The notes under the pieces were generated by a model that was not told the origin of the DNA, ran no database searches, and saw only the letters and a program-made list of their open reading frames with translations. From NCBI RefSeq assembly GCF_018417475.1, contig NZ_CP054856.1:4123001-4187000 (forward strand): a DNA stretch of 64,000 nt. Reading direction: 5' to 3'. Shown piece by piece: positions 55,406 through 64,000 of this stretch. Both the position numbers and the translations under genes were made by a program. The stretch is from Novosphingobium decolorationis (GTDB lineage: Bacteria; Pseudomonadota; Alphaproteobacteria; Sphingomonadales; Sphingomonadaceae). The stretch's first letter is position 1; every line of letters begins with the position of its first letter.

Positions 55406-55774
55406 ATGATCCAGATGCAATCCAATCTCGACGTCGCGGACAACAGCGGCGCGAAGCGCGTCCAGTGCATCAAGGTACTGGGTGGCTCGAAGCGTCGTTT
55501 CGCAGGCGTCGGCGACATCATCGTGGTGTCGGTAAAGGAAGCGCAGCCGCGCGCGCGCGTCAAGAAGGGCGACGTGCACCGTGCTGTCATCGTGCGCACC
55601 CGTAAGGACGTTCGTCGTCCCGACGGCAGCGTCATCCGCTTCGACAGCAACGCTGCCGTGCTCATCAACAAGAGCGAGGAGCCGATCGGCACCCGTATCT
55701 TCGGCCCCGTGGTTCGCGAGCTTCGCGGCAAGGGCTTCATGAAGATCATCTCGCTTGCTCCGGAGGTGCTGTAA
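55406..55774 (+). CDS. rplN: Ribosomal protein L14
   Basis: 122 residues, standard. 50S protein at the subunit interface; [24 protein letters not shown] is its hallmark N-terminus. GAGAAGGAAC upstream is the ribosome site. First gene of the spc unit. Last base is shared with the rplX start (TAATG). Confidence 0.98.
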   Translation: MIQMQSNLDVADNSGAKRVQCIKVLGGSKRRFAGVGDIIVVSVKEAQPRARVKKGDVHRAVIVRTRKDVRRPDGSVIRFDSNAAVLINKSEEPIGTRIFGPVVRELRGKGFMKIISLAPEVL

Positions 55775-56088
55775 TGGCTGCCGCGAAGATCAAGAAGGGT
55801 GACCAGGTCATCGTTCTGTCGGGCAAGGACAAGGGCCGTACCGGCGCTGTGCTCCAGGTCATGCCCAAGGACGGCAAGGTCGTGGTCGAGGGCGTGAACG
55901 TCGCCACTCGTCACCGCAAGCCGACCCAGCAGAACCCGCAGGGCGGCATCGAGCGCAATCCCGCTCCGATGGCGATCAGCAAGGTCGCGGTTGCCGTTGA
56001 CGGCAAGCCGACCCGCGTTCGCTTCGAAGAGAAGGACGGCAAGAAGGTCCGTGTGGCCGTGAAGACCGGGGAGACCATCGATGGCTGA
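55774..56088 (+). CDS. rplX: Ribosomal protein L24
   Basis: 104 residues. KOW-motif protein that starts 50S assembly: [24 protein letters not shown]. Overlaps rplN by one base and rplE by 8 bases, so the three are translationally coupled. Confidence 0.97.
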   Translation: MAAAKIKKGDQVIVLSGKDKGRTGAVLQVMPKDGKVVVEGVNVATRHRKPTQQNPQGGIERNPAPMAISKVAVAVDGKPTRVRFEEKDGKKVRVAVKTGETIDG

Positions 56089-56665
56089 TAAGTACACCCC
56101 GCGTATGCGTTCGAAGTACGATGCGGAAATCGTCAAGGCGATGACCGAAAAGTTCGGCTACAAGAACGTGATGGAAGTGCCTTCGATCGAGAAGATCACG
56201 CTCAACATGGGCGTGGGCGAGGCGAGCCAGGACAAGAAGAAGGTCCAGACCGCCGCGGCCGAAATGGAAAAGATTGCCGGCCAGAAGCCCGTGATCACCA
56301 AGGCTCGCAAGTCGATTGCGCAGTTCAAGCTGCGTGAAGGCATGCCCATCGGCTGCAAGGTTACCCTGCGCCGCGAACGCATGTACGAATTCCTCGATCG
56401 CCTCATCACGATCGCGATGCCCCGCATTCGCGACTTCCGTGGTCTGAACGCCAAGTCGTTCGACGGCCGCGGCAACTACGCGATGGGCCTGAAGGAGCAG
56501 ATCATCTTCCCCGAGATCAGCTACGATCAGATCGAGAAGGTGCGTGGCATGGACATCATCGTCACCACCACCGCCAAGACCGACGAAGAAGCACGCGAAC
56601 TGCTGCGTCTTTTCGGTTTCCCGTTCCCGGTTGAAGAAGCCGCGGAAGAGAAGGAGGCGGCGTGA
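56081..56665 (+). CDS. rplE: Ribosomal protein L5
   Basis: 194 residues, with a Glu/Ala-rich C-terminal tail beyond the usual ~179. Binds 5S rRNA in the central protuberance. [23 protein letters not shown] and [18 protein letters not shown] are typical. Overlaps rplX by 8 bases. Confidence 0.97.
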   Translation: MADKYTPRMRSKYDAEIVKAMTEKFGYKNVMEVPSIEKITLNMGVGEASQDKKKVQTAAAEMEKIAGQKPVITKARKSIAQFKLREGMPIGCKVTLRRERMYEFLDRLITIAMPRIRDFRGLNAKSFDGRGNYAMGLKEQIIFPEISYDQIEKVRGMDIIVTTTAKTDEEARELLRLFGFPFPVEEAAEEKEAA

Positions 56666-56694
56666 GCCGCCGCTGAGGAAGAGAGCTTAAGTCC

Positions 56695-57000
56695 ATGGCG
56701 AAACTGAGTTCCGTGAACAAGAACGAGCGTCGTAAGAAGCTCGTCAAGAAGTACGCAGGTAAGTACGAACGCCTCAAGGCGATTGCCGATGACACCTCGC
56801 TCGACGAAACCGAGCGCCTCATCGCCCGTCTGAAGCTGGCCGAGATCCCGCGCAACGGCAACCCGACCCGGGTTCGCAACCGCTGCGCCACGACCGGTCG
56901 TCCGCGTGGTTACTACCGCAAGTTCGGCCTGTGCCGCGTTGAGCTGCGTGATCTTGCCAACAAGGGCATGATCCCCGGCGTGACCAAGTCGAGCTGGTAA
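56695..57000 (+). CDS. rpsN: Ribosomal protein S14 (long form)
   Basis: 101 residues, the long zinc-independent form: it has the insert and lacks the two C-x2-C pairs of the short form. [21 protein letters not shown] is the conserved C-terminal signature. GGAAGAGAGC precedes the ATG. rpsH follows after 14 bases. Confidence 0.97.
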   Translation: MAKLSSVNKNERRKKLVKKYAGKYERLKAIADDTSLDETERLIARLKLAEIPRNGNPTRVRNRCATTGRPRGYYRKFGLCRVELRDLANKGMIPGVTKSSW

Positions 57001-57014
57001 GGGATACATAAGCA

Positions 57015-57410
57015 ATGGCTATGACCGATCCCCTGGGTGATATGCTCACCCGCATCCGCAACGGCCAGCAGGCGAAGAAGGACTCCGTCCTTTCCCCCGC
57101 CAGCAAGCTGCGTGCGCGCGTGCTCGAAGTCCTCCAGCGTGAGGGCTACATCCGTGGCTACAGCGATGACACCACCGGTGCCCATCCGCAGCTTCGCATC
57201 GAGCTGAAGTACTTCGAAGGCGAGCCCGCTATCAAGCACATCGCCCGCGTCTCCAAGCCTGGCCGCCGCGTCTACTCGGGTTCCAAGGAACTCCCGGTTG
57301 TGCGCAATGGCCTTGGCATCACCATCGTCTCGACGCCCAAGGGCGTGCTCTCGGATGCCGAAGCACGTGCCGACAACGTCGGTGGCGAAGTGCTGGCGGA
57401 GGTGTTCTGA
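57015..57410 (+). CDS. rpsH: Ribosomal protein S8
   Basis: 131 residues. Central-domain 16S binder and, in E. coli, translational repressor of the spc operon. [21 protein letters not shown] and the C-terminal [15 protein letters not shown] are typical. ATG 57015 follows AAGGGATAC. Its last base overlaps rplF. Confidence 0.97.
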   Translation: MAMTDPLGDMLTRIRNGQQAKKDSVLSPASKLRARVLEVLQREGYIRGYSDDTTGAHPQLRIELKYFEGEPAIKHIARVSKPGRRVYSGSKELPVVRNGLGITIVSTPKGVLSDAEARADNVGGEVLAEVF

Positions 57411-57943
57411 TGAGCCGTATTGGTAAGAAGGCCGTGGCGATCCCCGCTGGCGTGACTGCCGATCTCAAGGACAACGTCCTCTCGGTGAAGGGCCCCAAGG
57501 GCACGCTCACCATGGGTGTGTCCGACCAGGTCACCTGCTCGGTGGAAGATGGCGCGGTTGCAATCCAGCCCGTCAACATGTCGAAGCAGGCTCGCAGCCA
57601 CTGGGGCATGCAGCGCACGCTCGTCGCCAACCTTGTTGGCGGCGTGACCGAAGGCTACTCGAAGGTCCTTGAACTCAAGGGCGTCGGCTACCGCGCACAG
57701 ATCCAGGGCAAGAAGCTCAAGCTTCAGCTTGGCTACTCGCACGATGTCGACATCGACATCCCCGAAGGTATCGAGATCAAGGCGCCGGATAACACCACCG
57801 TCGAGATCTCGGGCATCGACAAGCAGAAGGTCGGCCAGATCGCGGCCGAGATCCGTCGCTGGCGCAAGCCCGAGCCCTACAAGGGCAAGGGTATCAAGTA
57901 CCGCGGCGAGTTCATCTTCCGCAAGGAAGGGAAGAAGAAGTAA
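57410..57943 (+). CDS. rplF: Ribosomal protein L6
   Basis: 177 residues. 50S protein near the factor-binding site. [15 protein letters not shown] and the C-terminal [19 protein letters not shown] signature are present. Overlaps rpsH and rplR by one base each (TGATG and TAATG junctions). Confidence 0.97.
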   Translation: MSRIGKKAVAIPAGVTADLKDNVLSVKGPKGTLTMGVSDQVTCSVEDGAVAIQPVNMSKQARSHWGMQRTLVANLVGGVTEGYSKVLELKGVGYRAQIQGKKLKLQLGYSHDVDIDIPEGIEIKAPDNTTVEISGIDKQKVGQIAAEIRRWRKPEPYKGKGIKYRGEFIFRKEGKKK

Positions 57944-58281
57944 TGGCAAAGCTTTCCCTTTTCCAGCGCCGCCGTCAGCGCGTGCGCACCGCCCTTCGCG
58001 CGTCGGCTTCGGGCCGTCCGCGTCTTTCGGTGCACCGCACCGGACGTCACATCTACGCCCAGATCATCGACGATGCGCAGGGCCGTACGGTCGCTGCTGC
58101 CAACACGCTTGGCGGCAAGGGCGCTGACACCGATGCCGCCATCCGCGTGGGCAAGGAACTCGCCGAGGCCGCCAAGAAGGCGGGCATCACTTCGGTCGTG
58201 TTCGATCGCGGCGGCTTCCTCTATCATGGTCGCGTCAAGGCGCTGGCCGATGCCGCCCGCGAAGGCGGGCTGGAGTTCTGA
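57943..58281 (+). CDS. rplR: Ribosomal protein L18
   Basis: 112 residues. Binds 5S rRNA with L5. [25 protein letters not shown] and the C-terminal [22 protein letters not shown] are typical. One-base overlap with rplF; rpsE starts 2 bases after the stop. Confidence 0.97.
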   Translation: MAKLSLFQRRRQRVRTALRASASGRPRLSVHRTGRHIYAQIIDDAQGRTVAAANTLGGKGADTDAAIRVGKELAEAAKKAGITSVVFDRGGFLYHGRVKALADAAREGGLEF

Positions 58282-58283
58282 GC

Positions 58284-59012
58284 ATGGCTGACGAAAACAC
58301 CAACACCACCAGCAGTGAGCAGCCCATCGCGGCTGACAACCCGCAGGGCGGGGCTCCCCAGGAGCAGCGCGAAGGCCGTGATGGCGGTCGTGGTCGTGGC
58401 GGCCGTGGCCGTGGCGAACGCGGTGGCCGTGGCCGTCGTGACGACCGTCGTGGCCGTCGCGATGACGAGGAGCAGGGCGAAGAGCTGATCGAGAAGCTGG
58501 TTCACATCAACCGCGTCTCGAAGACCGTCAAGGGCGGTAAGCGCTTCGGTTTCGCAGCACTCGTCGTCGTGGGTGACGGCAAGGGCCGCGTTGGCTTTGG
58601 CCATGCCAAGGCTCGCGAGGTTCCCGAGGCAATCACCAAGGCAACCGCTTCGGCCAAGAAGAAGATGATCCGCGTCGCTCTGAAGGAGGGTCGTACCCTT
58701 CATCATGACGGCAAGGGCCACTTCGGTGCGGGCCGCGTCAATGTCCGTACGGCTCCGGCCGGTACCGGCATCATCGCCGGCGGTCCGATGCGCGCCGTGT
58801 TCGAAAGCCTGGGCGTCGCTGACGTCGTGACCAAGTCGGTCGGCACTTCGAACCCGTACAACATGATCCGTGCCACCTTCGACGCGCTGACCGACCAGTC
58901 GTCGCCGAAGGCGGTTGCTCAGCGTCGCGGCAAGAAGGTCTCCGACCTCCTGGGTCGTGGCGGTGCGAGCGAAGCTGAGGCCGAGGCCGCAGCTGAAGCC
59001 ATCGTGGAGTAA
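58284..59012 (+). CDS. rpsE: Ribosomal protein S5 with RG-rich N-terminal extension
   Basis: 242 residues against about 166 in E. coli. The conserved S5 part starts near residue 66 ([21 protein letters not shown]) and includes the decoding-fidelity loop. Residues 31-60 are an Arg/Gly repeat tract ([15 protein letters not shown] and similar), preceded by a polar stretch. RG/RGG tracts often bind RNA and are disordered. A C-terminal Ala/Glu tail is also present. Position between rplR and rpmD is standard. Confidence 0.96.
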   Translation: MADENTNTTSSEQPIAADNPQGGAPQEQREGRDGGRGRGGRGRGERGGRGRRDDRRGRRDDEEQGEELIEKLVHINRVSKTVKGGKRFGFAALVVVGDGKGRVGFGHAKAREVPEAITKATASAKKKMIRVALKEGRTLHHDGKGHFGAGRVNVRTAPAGTGIIAGGPMRAVFESLGVADVVTKSVGTSNPYNMIRATFDALTDQSSPKAVAQRRGKKVSDLLGRGGASEAEAEAAAEAIVE

Positions 59013-59018
59013 GCGACA

Positions 59019-59195
59019 ATGGCCAAGATCAAGATCAAGCAGATCGGTTCGCCGATCCGTCGCCCCGAGAGCCAGAAGAAGATCCTCATCGGTCTGGGCC
59101 TCGGCAAGATGCACCGCGTTGTCGAACTCGAGGACACCCCCGAAGTTCGTGGCGCGATTGCCAAGCTTCCGCACATGGTGGCCGTGGTCGACTGA
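59019..59195 (+). CDS. rpmD: Ribosomal protein L30
   Basis: 58 residues. Small 50S protein; [20 protein letters not shown] and the [20 protein letters not shown] segment are the family signature. Starts 6 bases after rpsE. Unlike the usual arrangement, rplO does not follow; instead there is a terminator and an unrelated lipoprotein gene. Confidence 0.96.
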   Translation: MAKIKIKQIGSPIRRPESQKKILIGLGLGKMHRVVELEDTPEVRGAIAKLPHMVAVVD

Positions 59196-59235
59196 CCTGG
59201 CCGCCGCTCCCCCGGGAGCAGCGAGCTGAAGATTG

Positions 59236-59270
59236 AAAGGGCTCCGGTGCATGGCATCGGGGCCCTTTTC
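59236..59270 (+). terminator. Intrinsic terminator after rpmD
   Basis: The arms AAAGGGC...GGTGC (from 59236) and GCATC...GCCCTTT (to about 59268) form a near-continuous stem with two G-U pairs around ATG, followed by TTTTC. It interrupts the spc unit. Confidence 0.82.
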
Positions 59271-59386
59271 GCATGGCGTTGACGGGCAGGGCGCGATGCA
59301 CCTTCCATTCAGGGGCACCTGTGCTATGCGCTCTCGCCTTCCACTCGTCCTCCCGGGATGTCTTCCAGATGGTAATGCCTGCATCG

Positions 59387-60595
59387 ATGTTACGTGGCCT
59401 GCTCGGTTCGGTGTCTTCACATAGGTGTGTGCTGGCAGGTGCGCTGGCGCTTGGTCTGAGCGCATGCAACGCGGATGCGCCAGGTTCGGACGGAGCCCTT
59501 GTTCCCGAGGGTGAGGCCGTGGCCGTGTGCAACGATTTTCGTGCAGATCCCAAGGTGCTGGCCTCGATGCGAGCCGGGGACATCGCTCTGCGCATGGCGC
59601 TCGCCTCGGGCGCGAAGCCCGATCCCGTCGCGGAGGCGGCGAGTGCGATCGCGCGCGGCGATTTTCGGCTTGCCGCTGCGACGACGCCGGTCGGCGTGTC
59701 ACTCGACCTTTACAACGCGCAGTGCCGGCTCCTGGGGAGCCCGGCGGCCTGGTCCATCCGGGCACTGGCGTTCGTGCCGGATCTTGCCGCCGCGGAGGGC
59801 AGGGGGGCAGATGTCCCGGCAACGGCCTTCGGGAGGCAGTACAACGCGGCTCTGATGGCCGACCCGCACTATCCCTATCGTGACATCTGTCGGCCTGTCT
59901 CGGATGTGGGCCCTGAGCCCGAGATCCGGCCGGAAGAGCCGATTTCGCAGCCTTACGGTTTTGCCGATCTCCAGTCGGGCGAGGCGGTCGACACGATGGG
60001 CTATGCGGCGCGTCACAACGCCGTCGACCAGTTGCGCCGGCTTGTCGCGGCGCGGCCGCAGGACATCGACAAGCCCGACATGTTCGGCCTGACGCCGTTG
60101 GCCTGGGCCATTGCCTATCAGCGCTGGCGGACGGCGGACGTTCTCATCGAGGCGGGGGCAAGCCCGACGGGGGCGAGCTGCCAGACCGCGATTGATCGCC
60201 AGTCGCCGCTCCAGGTCGCGCGCCTCATGCGCTGGACGGACATGATCGGGCGCTTGCGTTCGTATGTCAGTGAGGAGGAGTTCGCCAACTTGCGTCAGAA
60301 CCCGCGCTATGACGATGCCAGCCTGGCCGATTTCAACCGCGCGTTCTTCCAGATCAAGCACCGCTACGACCCGATCCTGCGTCAGCGCAGCTTCTCACGC
60401 TACGAGTTGCAGTTCACGATTGACGAGGGTGGCAACTCGACGAGTTGCGAACTCGTGCCTGCGTCGAACTCGCCCGAATTCGACGCCGAACTGTGCGAAG
60501 TGGCGATGAAGGTGGTGCGCTGGACCCCGGCGCGTGATGCGTTCGCGACCACCGTACCTGGCGATGCCAAGCTCGTTTTCGGCCTCGGCAAATAG
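59387..60595 (+). CDS. Lipoprotein with ankyrin-like repeats and a TonB-like C-terminal domain
   Basis: 402 residues from ATG 59387 (ATGs at 59369 and 59375 are also in frame). Lipobox LSAC followed by N marks a lipoprotein. Ankyrin-like helices occupy the middle (MGYAARHNAVDQLRRLV, then MFGLTPLAWAIAYQRWRTADVL). The C-terminal ~80 residues (YELQFTIDEGGNSTSCEL... AKLVFGLGK) look like the TonB C-terminal fold, with a cysteine pair as seen in periplasmic members. Function unknown. It sits between rpmD and rplO, where no gene is normally found, flanked by a terminator on the left and a weak hairpin on the right (60612-60633). Confidence 0.75.
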   Translation: MLRGLLGSVSSHRCVLAGALALGLSACNADAPGSDGALVPEGEAVAVCNDFRADPKVLASMRAGDIALRMALASGAKPDPVAEAASAIARGDFRLAAATTPVGVSLDLYNAQCRLLGSPAAWSIRALAFVPDLAAAEGRGADVPATAFGRQYNAALMADPHYPYRDICRPVSDVGPEPEIRPEEPISQPYGFADLQSGEAVDTMGYAARHNAVDQLRRLVAARPQDIDKPDMFGLTPLAWAIAYQRWRTADVLIEAGASPTGASCQTAIDRQSPLQVARLMRWTDMIGRLRSYVSEEEFANLRQNPRYDDASLADFNRAFFQIKHRYDPILRQRSFSRYELQFTIDEGGNSTSCELVPASNSPEFDAELCEVAMKVVRWTPARDAFATTVPGDAKLVFGLGK

Positions 60596-60692
60596 TCGGC
60601 ACTGCGCGAATAGGGGGTGACAGGTGGTCCCCTTTCGCCTATGGGGCCCGCTTCCCATCCAGCGCGATGAAAAGCGAAAGCGAGTGCATACT

Positions 60693-61172
60693 ATGAATCT
60701 CAACGATCTCCGTGACAACGCCGGTGCCCGTCACCGCCGCATGCGTGTCGGCCGTGGTATCGGTTCGGGCAAGGGCAAGACCTCGGCACGTGGTCAGAAG
60801 GGCCAGAAGAGCCGTTCGGGTGTTGCCGTCAAGGGTTTCGAAGGCGGCCAGATGCCGCTTCACATGCGCCTTCCGAAGCGCGGCTTCACCAACGCGAAGT
60901 TCACCAAGGACTACGCGGAAGTGAACCTCGGCATGGTCCAGAAGGCGATCGACGCCGGCAAGCTCGACATCTCGGGCACCGTCGATCACGCCGCGCTCAA
61001 GGGCGCTGGCCTGGCCCGTGGTGGCAAGGATGGCGTGCGTCTCCTGGGCAAGGGTGAGCTCACCGCCAAGGTCGAATTCAACGTTGCTGGTGCCTCGAAG
61101 GGCGCCGTGGAAGCCGTTGAAAAGGCTGGTGGCAAGGTGATCCTGCCTGCCAAGGAAGCCGCTGCGGCCTGA
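60693..61172 (+). CDS. rplO: Ribosomal protein L15
   Basis: 159 residues. Late-assembly 50S protein: [22 protein letters not shown] and [32 protein letters not shown] are typical. ATG 60693 is used; an in-frame ATG at 60624 would add an unconserved 23 residues. It is separated from rpmD by 1.5 kb and from secY by 239 bases. Confidence 0.97.
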   Translation: MNLNDLRDNAGARHRRMRVGRGIGSGKGKTSARGQKGQKSRSGVAVKGFEGGQMPLHMRLPKRGFTNAKFTKDYAEVNLGMVQKAIDAGKLDISGTVDHAALKGAGLARGGKDGVRLLGKGELTAKVEFNVAGASKGAVEAVEKAGGKVILPAKEAAAA

Positions 61173-61200
61173 TTCGCCACAGTGCGGTAACGCAATACAG

Positions 61201-61311
61201 GAGGGCGGAGCGCGGCGCGTTTCGCCCTCTTGTGCGTTTCGCCACGGCGGTACTGGCGCGAATCATGTGGGTTTCGCGTGCCGTTGGTGGCACGGAGGGT
61301 TTCCGCCCTCC
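61201..61311 (+). terminator. Hairpins in the rplO-secY gap
   Basis: GAGGGCG/CGCCCTC (61201-61229, followed by TTGTG), CGTGCC/GGCACG (about 61278-61295) and GGAGGG/CCCTCC (61294-61311). The first resembles a weak terminator; together they suggest partial uncoupling of secY from rplO. Confidence 0.4.
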
Positions 61312-61411
61312 TACGAATGTCTATATGGACGGACTGGAACGCGGGTTCGACAAGGGTGCTCTCAGCAGCTAAGGCCGAATCCGAACACGCTATTCGAGGC
61401 TTCTACAACTC

Positions 61412-62779
61412 ATGGCTTCCCGTGCCGACAATATCGCCAGCTCGCTGAGCCTGAGCAATTTCTCTAAGGCTACCGAGCTGAAGAAGCGCATCTGGTTCAC
61501 GATCGGTGCGCTTATCGTTTTCCGCTTTCTGAGCTTTGTGCCGCTGCCGGGCGTCGATGCCCGCATCCTGAGCGAGCTTTACAGCCAGACGCAGGGCGGC
61601 ATCCTTGACCTGTTCAACACCTTCTCGGGCGGCTCGCTTTCGCGCATGAGCCTGATTGCGCTTGGCGTCATGCCCTACATCACGGCCTCGATCGTGGTGC
61701 AGCTGGCCGCTTCGCTTCATCCCGCGCTCATGGCGCTGAAGAAGGAAGGTGAGGCTGGTCGCAAGAAGCTGAACCAGTACACCCGCTATGGCACGGTTGG
61801 CCTCTGCGCCATCCAGGGCTACTTCCTGGCTGTGAGCCTGGAAGCCTATGGCGCCTCGAGCGGTCTTCCTGCGGTCGTTGATCCGGGCATCCTGTTCCGC
61901 GTTGGCGCGGTCATCAGCCTGGTTGGTGGCACCATGTTCCTGCTGTGGCTGGGTGAGCAGATCACCTCGCGCGGTATCGGCAACGGCGTGTCGCTGATCA
62001 TCATGGCCGGTATCGTTGCGCAGATGCCGACGTTTGCCTCGAACCTGGGTCAGGCCTATTCGGCCGGGGACACCGGTTCGCTGCTCATCATGTTCCTGAT
62101 CGCGCTCATCGTCGCAATGATCCTGCTGATCTGCTTCTTCGAGCGCGCCCAGCGCCGTCTGCTGATCCAGTATCCCAAGCGTGCGACCCAGCGCGGCATG
62201 ATGCAGGCGGATCGCAGCCACCTGCCGCTCAAGATCAACACCGCGGGCGTGATCCCGCCGATCTTCGCGAGCTCGCTGCTGCTGCTGCCGCTCACCATCA
62301 CCCAGTTCGCGGGCAACTCGCTTCAGCCGGACTCGACGATGGGCAAGATCGTGGTGTCGCTGAACCAGTACCTGGGACACGGCAAGCCGCTCTACATGCT
62401 GTTCTATGCCGCCGGCATCATCTTCTTCAGCTTCTTTTACACCGCGGTTGTGTTCAATCCGGAAGAAACGGCGGAGAACCTCAAGAAGAACGGTGGCTTC
62501 ATTCCCGGCATTCGTCCGGGCAAGAACACGGCGAACTATCTGGACTACGTGCTGACCCGCGTGACGGTGATCGGTGCGGCCTACCTCACGGCGGTGTGCT
62601 GCATCCCCGAGTGGTTCCTGGCCCAGACCGGTCTTCCGCTGCTGTTCATGGGCGGCACCAGCCTGCTGATCGTTGTCAACGTGACCGTGGACACCATCAC
62701 GCAGATCCAATCGCACCTGCTGGCTCACCAGTACGGCGATCTCATAAAGAAGGCGAAGCTGAAAGGTCGCCTGCGCTAA
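61412..62779 (+). CDS. secY: Protein translocase subunit SecY
   Basis: 455 residues with ten membrane helices. Channel of the SecYEG translocon. Typical features: N-terminal FSKATELKKRIWFTIGALIVFR, the plug helix region GGILDLFNTFSGGSLSR, and cytoplasmic loops around RRLLIQYPKRATQRG. Standard downstream partner adk follows after 41 bases. Confidence 0.98.
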   Translation: MASRADNIASSLSLSNFSKATELKKRIWFTIGALIVFRFLSFVPLPGVDARILSELYSQTQGGILDLFNTFSGGSLSRMSLIALGVMPYITASIVVQLAASLHPALMALKKEGEAGRKKLNQYTRYGTVGLCAIQGYFLAVSLEAYGASSGLPAVVDPGILFRVGAVISLVGGTMFLLWLGEQITSRGIGNGVSLIIMAGIVAQMPTFASNLGQAYSAGDTGSLLIMFLIALIVAMILLICFFERAQRRLLIQYPKRATQRGMMQADRSHLPLKINTAGVIPPIFASSLLLLPLTITQFAGNSLQPDSTMGKIVVSLNQYLGHGKPLYMLFYAAGIIFFSFFYTAVVFNPEETAENLKKNGGFIPGIRPGKNTANYLDYVLTRVTVIGAAYLTAVCCIPEWFLAQTGLPLLFMGGTSLLIVVNVTVDTITQIQSHLLAHQYGDLIKKAKLKGRLR

Positions 62780-62820
62780 GCGCAGGCGTTCGCCAAAACG
62801 TAGAACTGAGGGGGTTACGC

Positions 62821-63468
62821 GTGAATATCATTCTTCTTGGGCCGCCGGGGGCGGGCAAGGGAACGCAGGCACAGCGCCTGGTTGAGCGCCATGGCATGCG
62901 CCAGCTTTCGACCGGCGACATGCTGCGCGCCGCGGTCAAGGCGGGCACGCCGACGGGGCTTGAAGCCAAGGCGATCATGGAGCGGGGCGAACTCGTCTCG
63001 GATGCGATCGTGTCGGCGCTGATCGGTGACGAGCTCGATGCGATGGGCCCGGACACCGGCGCCATTTTCGACGGGTATCCGCGTACCGCGGCCCAGGCTG
63101 AAACGCTCGACGGGATTCTCGCCGAGCGCGGCCGCCAGCTCGACCATGTGATCGAACTGGGCGTCGACGAGGAAGCGCTGGTCGAGCGCATCACGGGGCG
63201 TTTTACCTGTGCGGCGTGTGGCAAGGGCTATCACGACAGCTTCGAGCAGCCCAAGGTTCCGGGCACGTGCGACAAGTGCGGCGGCACCGAATTCAAGCGC
63301 CGTCCGGATGACAACGCCGAGACCGTGCGTACGCGCCTGGCCGAGTACCGCGCCAAGACGGCGCCGATCCTTCCGATCTATGAGGAGCGGGGGATTGTCG
63401 CGAAGGTCGACGGGATGGCCGAGATGGACGATGTGACCGCCTCCATCGAAGGTGTCCTCGCCAAGTAG
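62821..63468 (+). CDS. adk: Adenylate kinase, zinc-type lid
   Basis: 215 residues, starting with GTG 62821. Interconverts ATP + AMP and 2 ADP. P-loop GPPGAGKGTQ (residues ~7-16), AMP-site STGDMLRAAV and DGYPRTAAQAE. The lid carries C-x2-C ... C-x2-C (CAAC and CDKC), the zinc-binding long form. GAGGGGGTTACGC precedes the start. A longer in-frame reading from 62596 overlaps secY and is spurious. Confidence 0.96.
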   Translation: MNIILLGPPGAGKGTQAQRLVERHGMRQLSTGDMLRAAVKAGTPTGLEAKAIMERGELVSDAIVSALIGDELDAMGPDTGAIFDGYPRTAAQAETLDGILAERGRQLDHVIELGVDEEALVERITGRFTCAACGKGYHDSFEQPKVPGTCDKCGGTEFKRRPDDNAETVRTRLAEYRAKTAPILPIYEERGIVAKVDGMAEMDDVTASIEGVLAK

Positions 63469-63481
63469 GTATCGAAAAGGA

Positions 63482-63509
63482 AGCCGGGGCGAATGTCCCG
63501 GCTTTTTTT
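63482..63509 (+). terminator. Intrinsic terminator after adk
   Basis: AGCCGGG (63482-63488) pairs with CCCGGCT (63497-63503), followed by TTTTTT. Ends the secY-adk unit. Confidence 0.92.
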
Positions 63510-63549
63510 CTGGCCTTCGTTCGTCTTTGTCGCCAAGACTATGGGCTGC

Positions 63550-64000
63550 ATGAATATCTCGCGTTTCCATCGTTACACGGTCGTCCTCGCCACGGCCTTG
63601 ATGGGCCTGTGCGCACCTCATCTGGCCGAGGCCAAGGTTGCAGAGGCCAATGAGCGCGGCTTCGTCGTGCGCCACATGGTCGAGATCCCTTCCCGCGTGG
63701 ACAAGACCTGGGACACGGTCCTGGATCCGGCCGGGTGGTGGGATTCGGCGCACACGTGGTCCGGGGATGCCGCCAATCTCTCGATCGATCCCAAGGCGGG
63801 TGGCTGCTTCTGCGAATTGCTGCCCAATGACACATCGCCGCGCGCCGCGCCCAAGGGCAGTGTCGAGCACATGCGGGTGGTCTATATCGAACGTCCGCGC
63901 GTGCTGCGCATGACAGGCGCGCTTGGGCCGCTGCAGTCCGAAGCGGTGAACGGGACGCTCACGATCCAGCTCAAGCCCCGGGATGGGGAGGGCGAGAATA
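63550..64000 (+). CDS. SRPBCC-family exported protein (3' end outside window)
   Basis: 150 codons are visible and the frame is open to the window end. N-terminal signal peptide (RYTVVLATALMGLCAPHLAEA). The mature part begins a START/AHSA1-like SRPBCC domain: FVVRHMVEIPSRVDKTWDTVLDPAGWWDSAHTWSG, then GGCFCELLP and the VEHMRVVYIERPRVLRMTGALGPL strands. Such domains bind hydrophobic ligands; the ligand is unknown. An ATG three codons upstream (63541) is an alternative start. It follows the adk terminator and so has its own promoter. Confidence 0.75.
   Translation, partial: MNISRFHRYTVVLATALMGLCAPHLAEAKVAEANERGFVVRHMVEIPSRVDKTWDTVLDPAGWWDSAHTWSGDAANLSIDPKAGGCFCELLPNDTSPRAAPKGSVEHMRVVYIERPRVLRMTGALGPLQSEAVNGTLTIQLKPRDGEGEN

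Noticed and set aside
59273..59386. Upstream extension of the ankyrin/TonB lipoprotein
   Set aside because: The extension overlaps the rpmD terminator region and would displace the lipoprotein signal from the N-terminus.

Overview
The window comes from a high-GC alphaproteobacterium, very probably a sphingomonad (Novosphingobium-like). This is an inference from three things: the PhyR-NepR-EcfG general stress response, which is restricted to Alphaproteobacteria; the gene order ftsZ / SPOR protein / YbjN / proC / Bax-inhibitor; and a ribosomal S12 with Arg at position 88.

Layout. 1-11.6 kb: housekeeping block (ftsZ end, SPOR protein, YbjN, proC, BI-1, a lipoprotein, tRNA-Ala(CGC), obgE, proB, an SDR protein, a BASS transporter, a small protein). 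11.7-17.8 kb: fahA and an Rrf2 regulator on the minus strand, glsB-like membrane protein, sodB, a barrel-like protein and a TPR/HExxH protein. 17.9-32.3 kb: a general-stress-response (GSR) island with nepR-ecfG, a CHASE/HWE kinase, phyR, a second EcfG-type sigma factor, a single-domain response regulator, a hemerythrin protein, a heme oxygenase/bacteriophytochrome operon and a Crp/Fnr regulator. 32.4-44.3 kb: autotransporter protease, secreted protein of unknown function, exported KatG, PutP, and a TadE-TadE-TadG operon. 45-63.5 kb: the str-S10-spc ribosomal cluster through secY and adk. 63.5 kb to the end: a partial SRPBCC protein.

How the stress island fits together. EcfG-type promoters (GGAAC, 16-17 bases, then CGTT or GGTT) recur here. 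One is a perfect inverted repeat serving nepR-ecfG and the kinase in opposite directions. Others lie before the second sigma gene, the phytochrome operon, the Crp/Fnr gene and the distant glsB-like gene. Another precedes no nearby gene but fits a roughly 100-nt RNA: its predicted 5' end falls 2 nt before a stem carrying a 25-nt C-rich loop, and a 15-bp hairpin follows. This matches the design of GsrN, the sigma-T-dependent small RNA of Caulobacter, and is the most interesting candidate in the window.

Mobile DNA. A complete 3,506-bp tniA-tniB-tniQ transposon without cargo or resolvase sits between the kinase and phyR. It has 17-bp terminal inverted repeats (16/17 identical), 5-bp target duplications (GCGGG) and subterminal repeats. 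It separates a small unknown gene from its original upstream DNA.

The ribosomal cluster is unusual in being broken up: there are intrinsic-terminator-like hairpins after rpsQ and rpmD, a 358-bp gap between rpsJ and rplC, and an ankyrin/TonB-domain lipoprotein gene between rpmD and rplO. No rRNA, CRISPR array, prophage or replication origin was seen.
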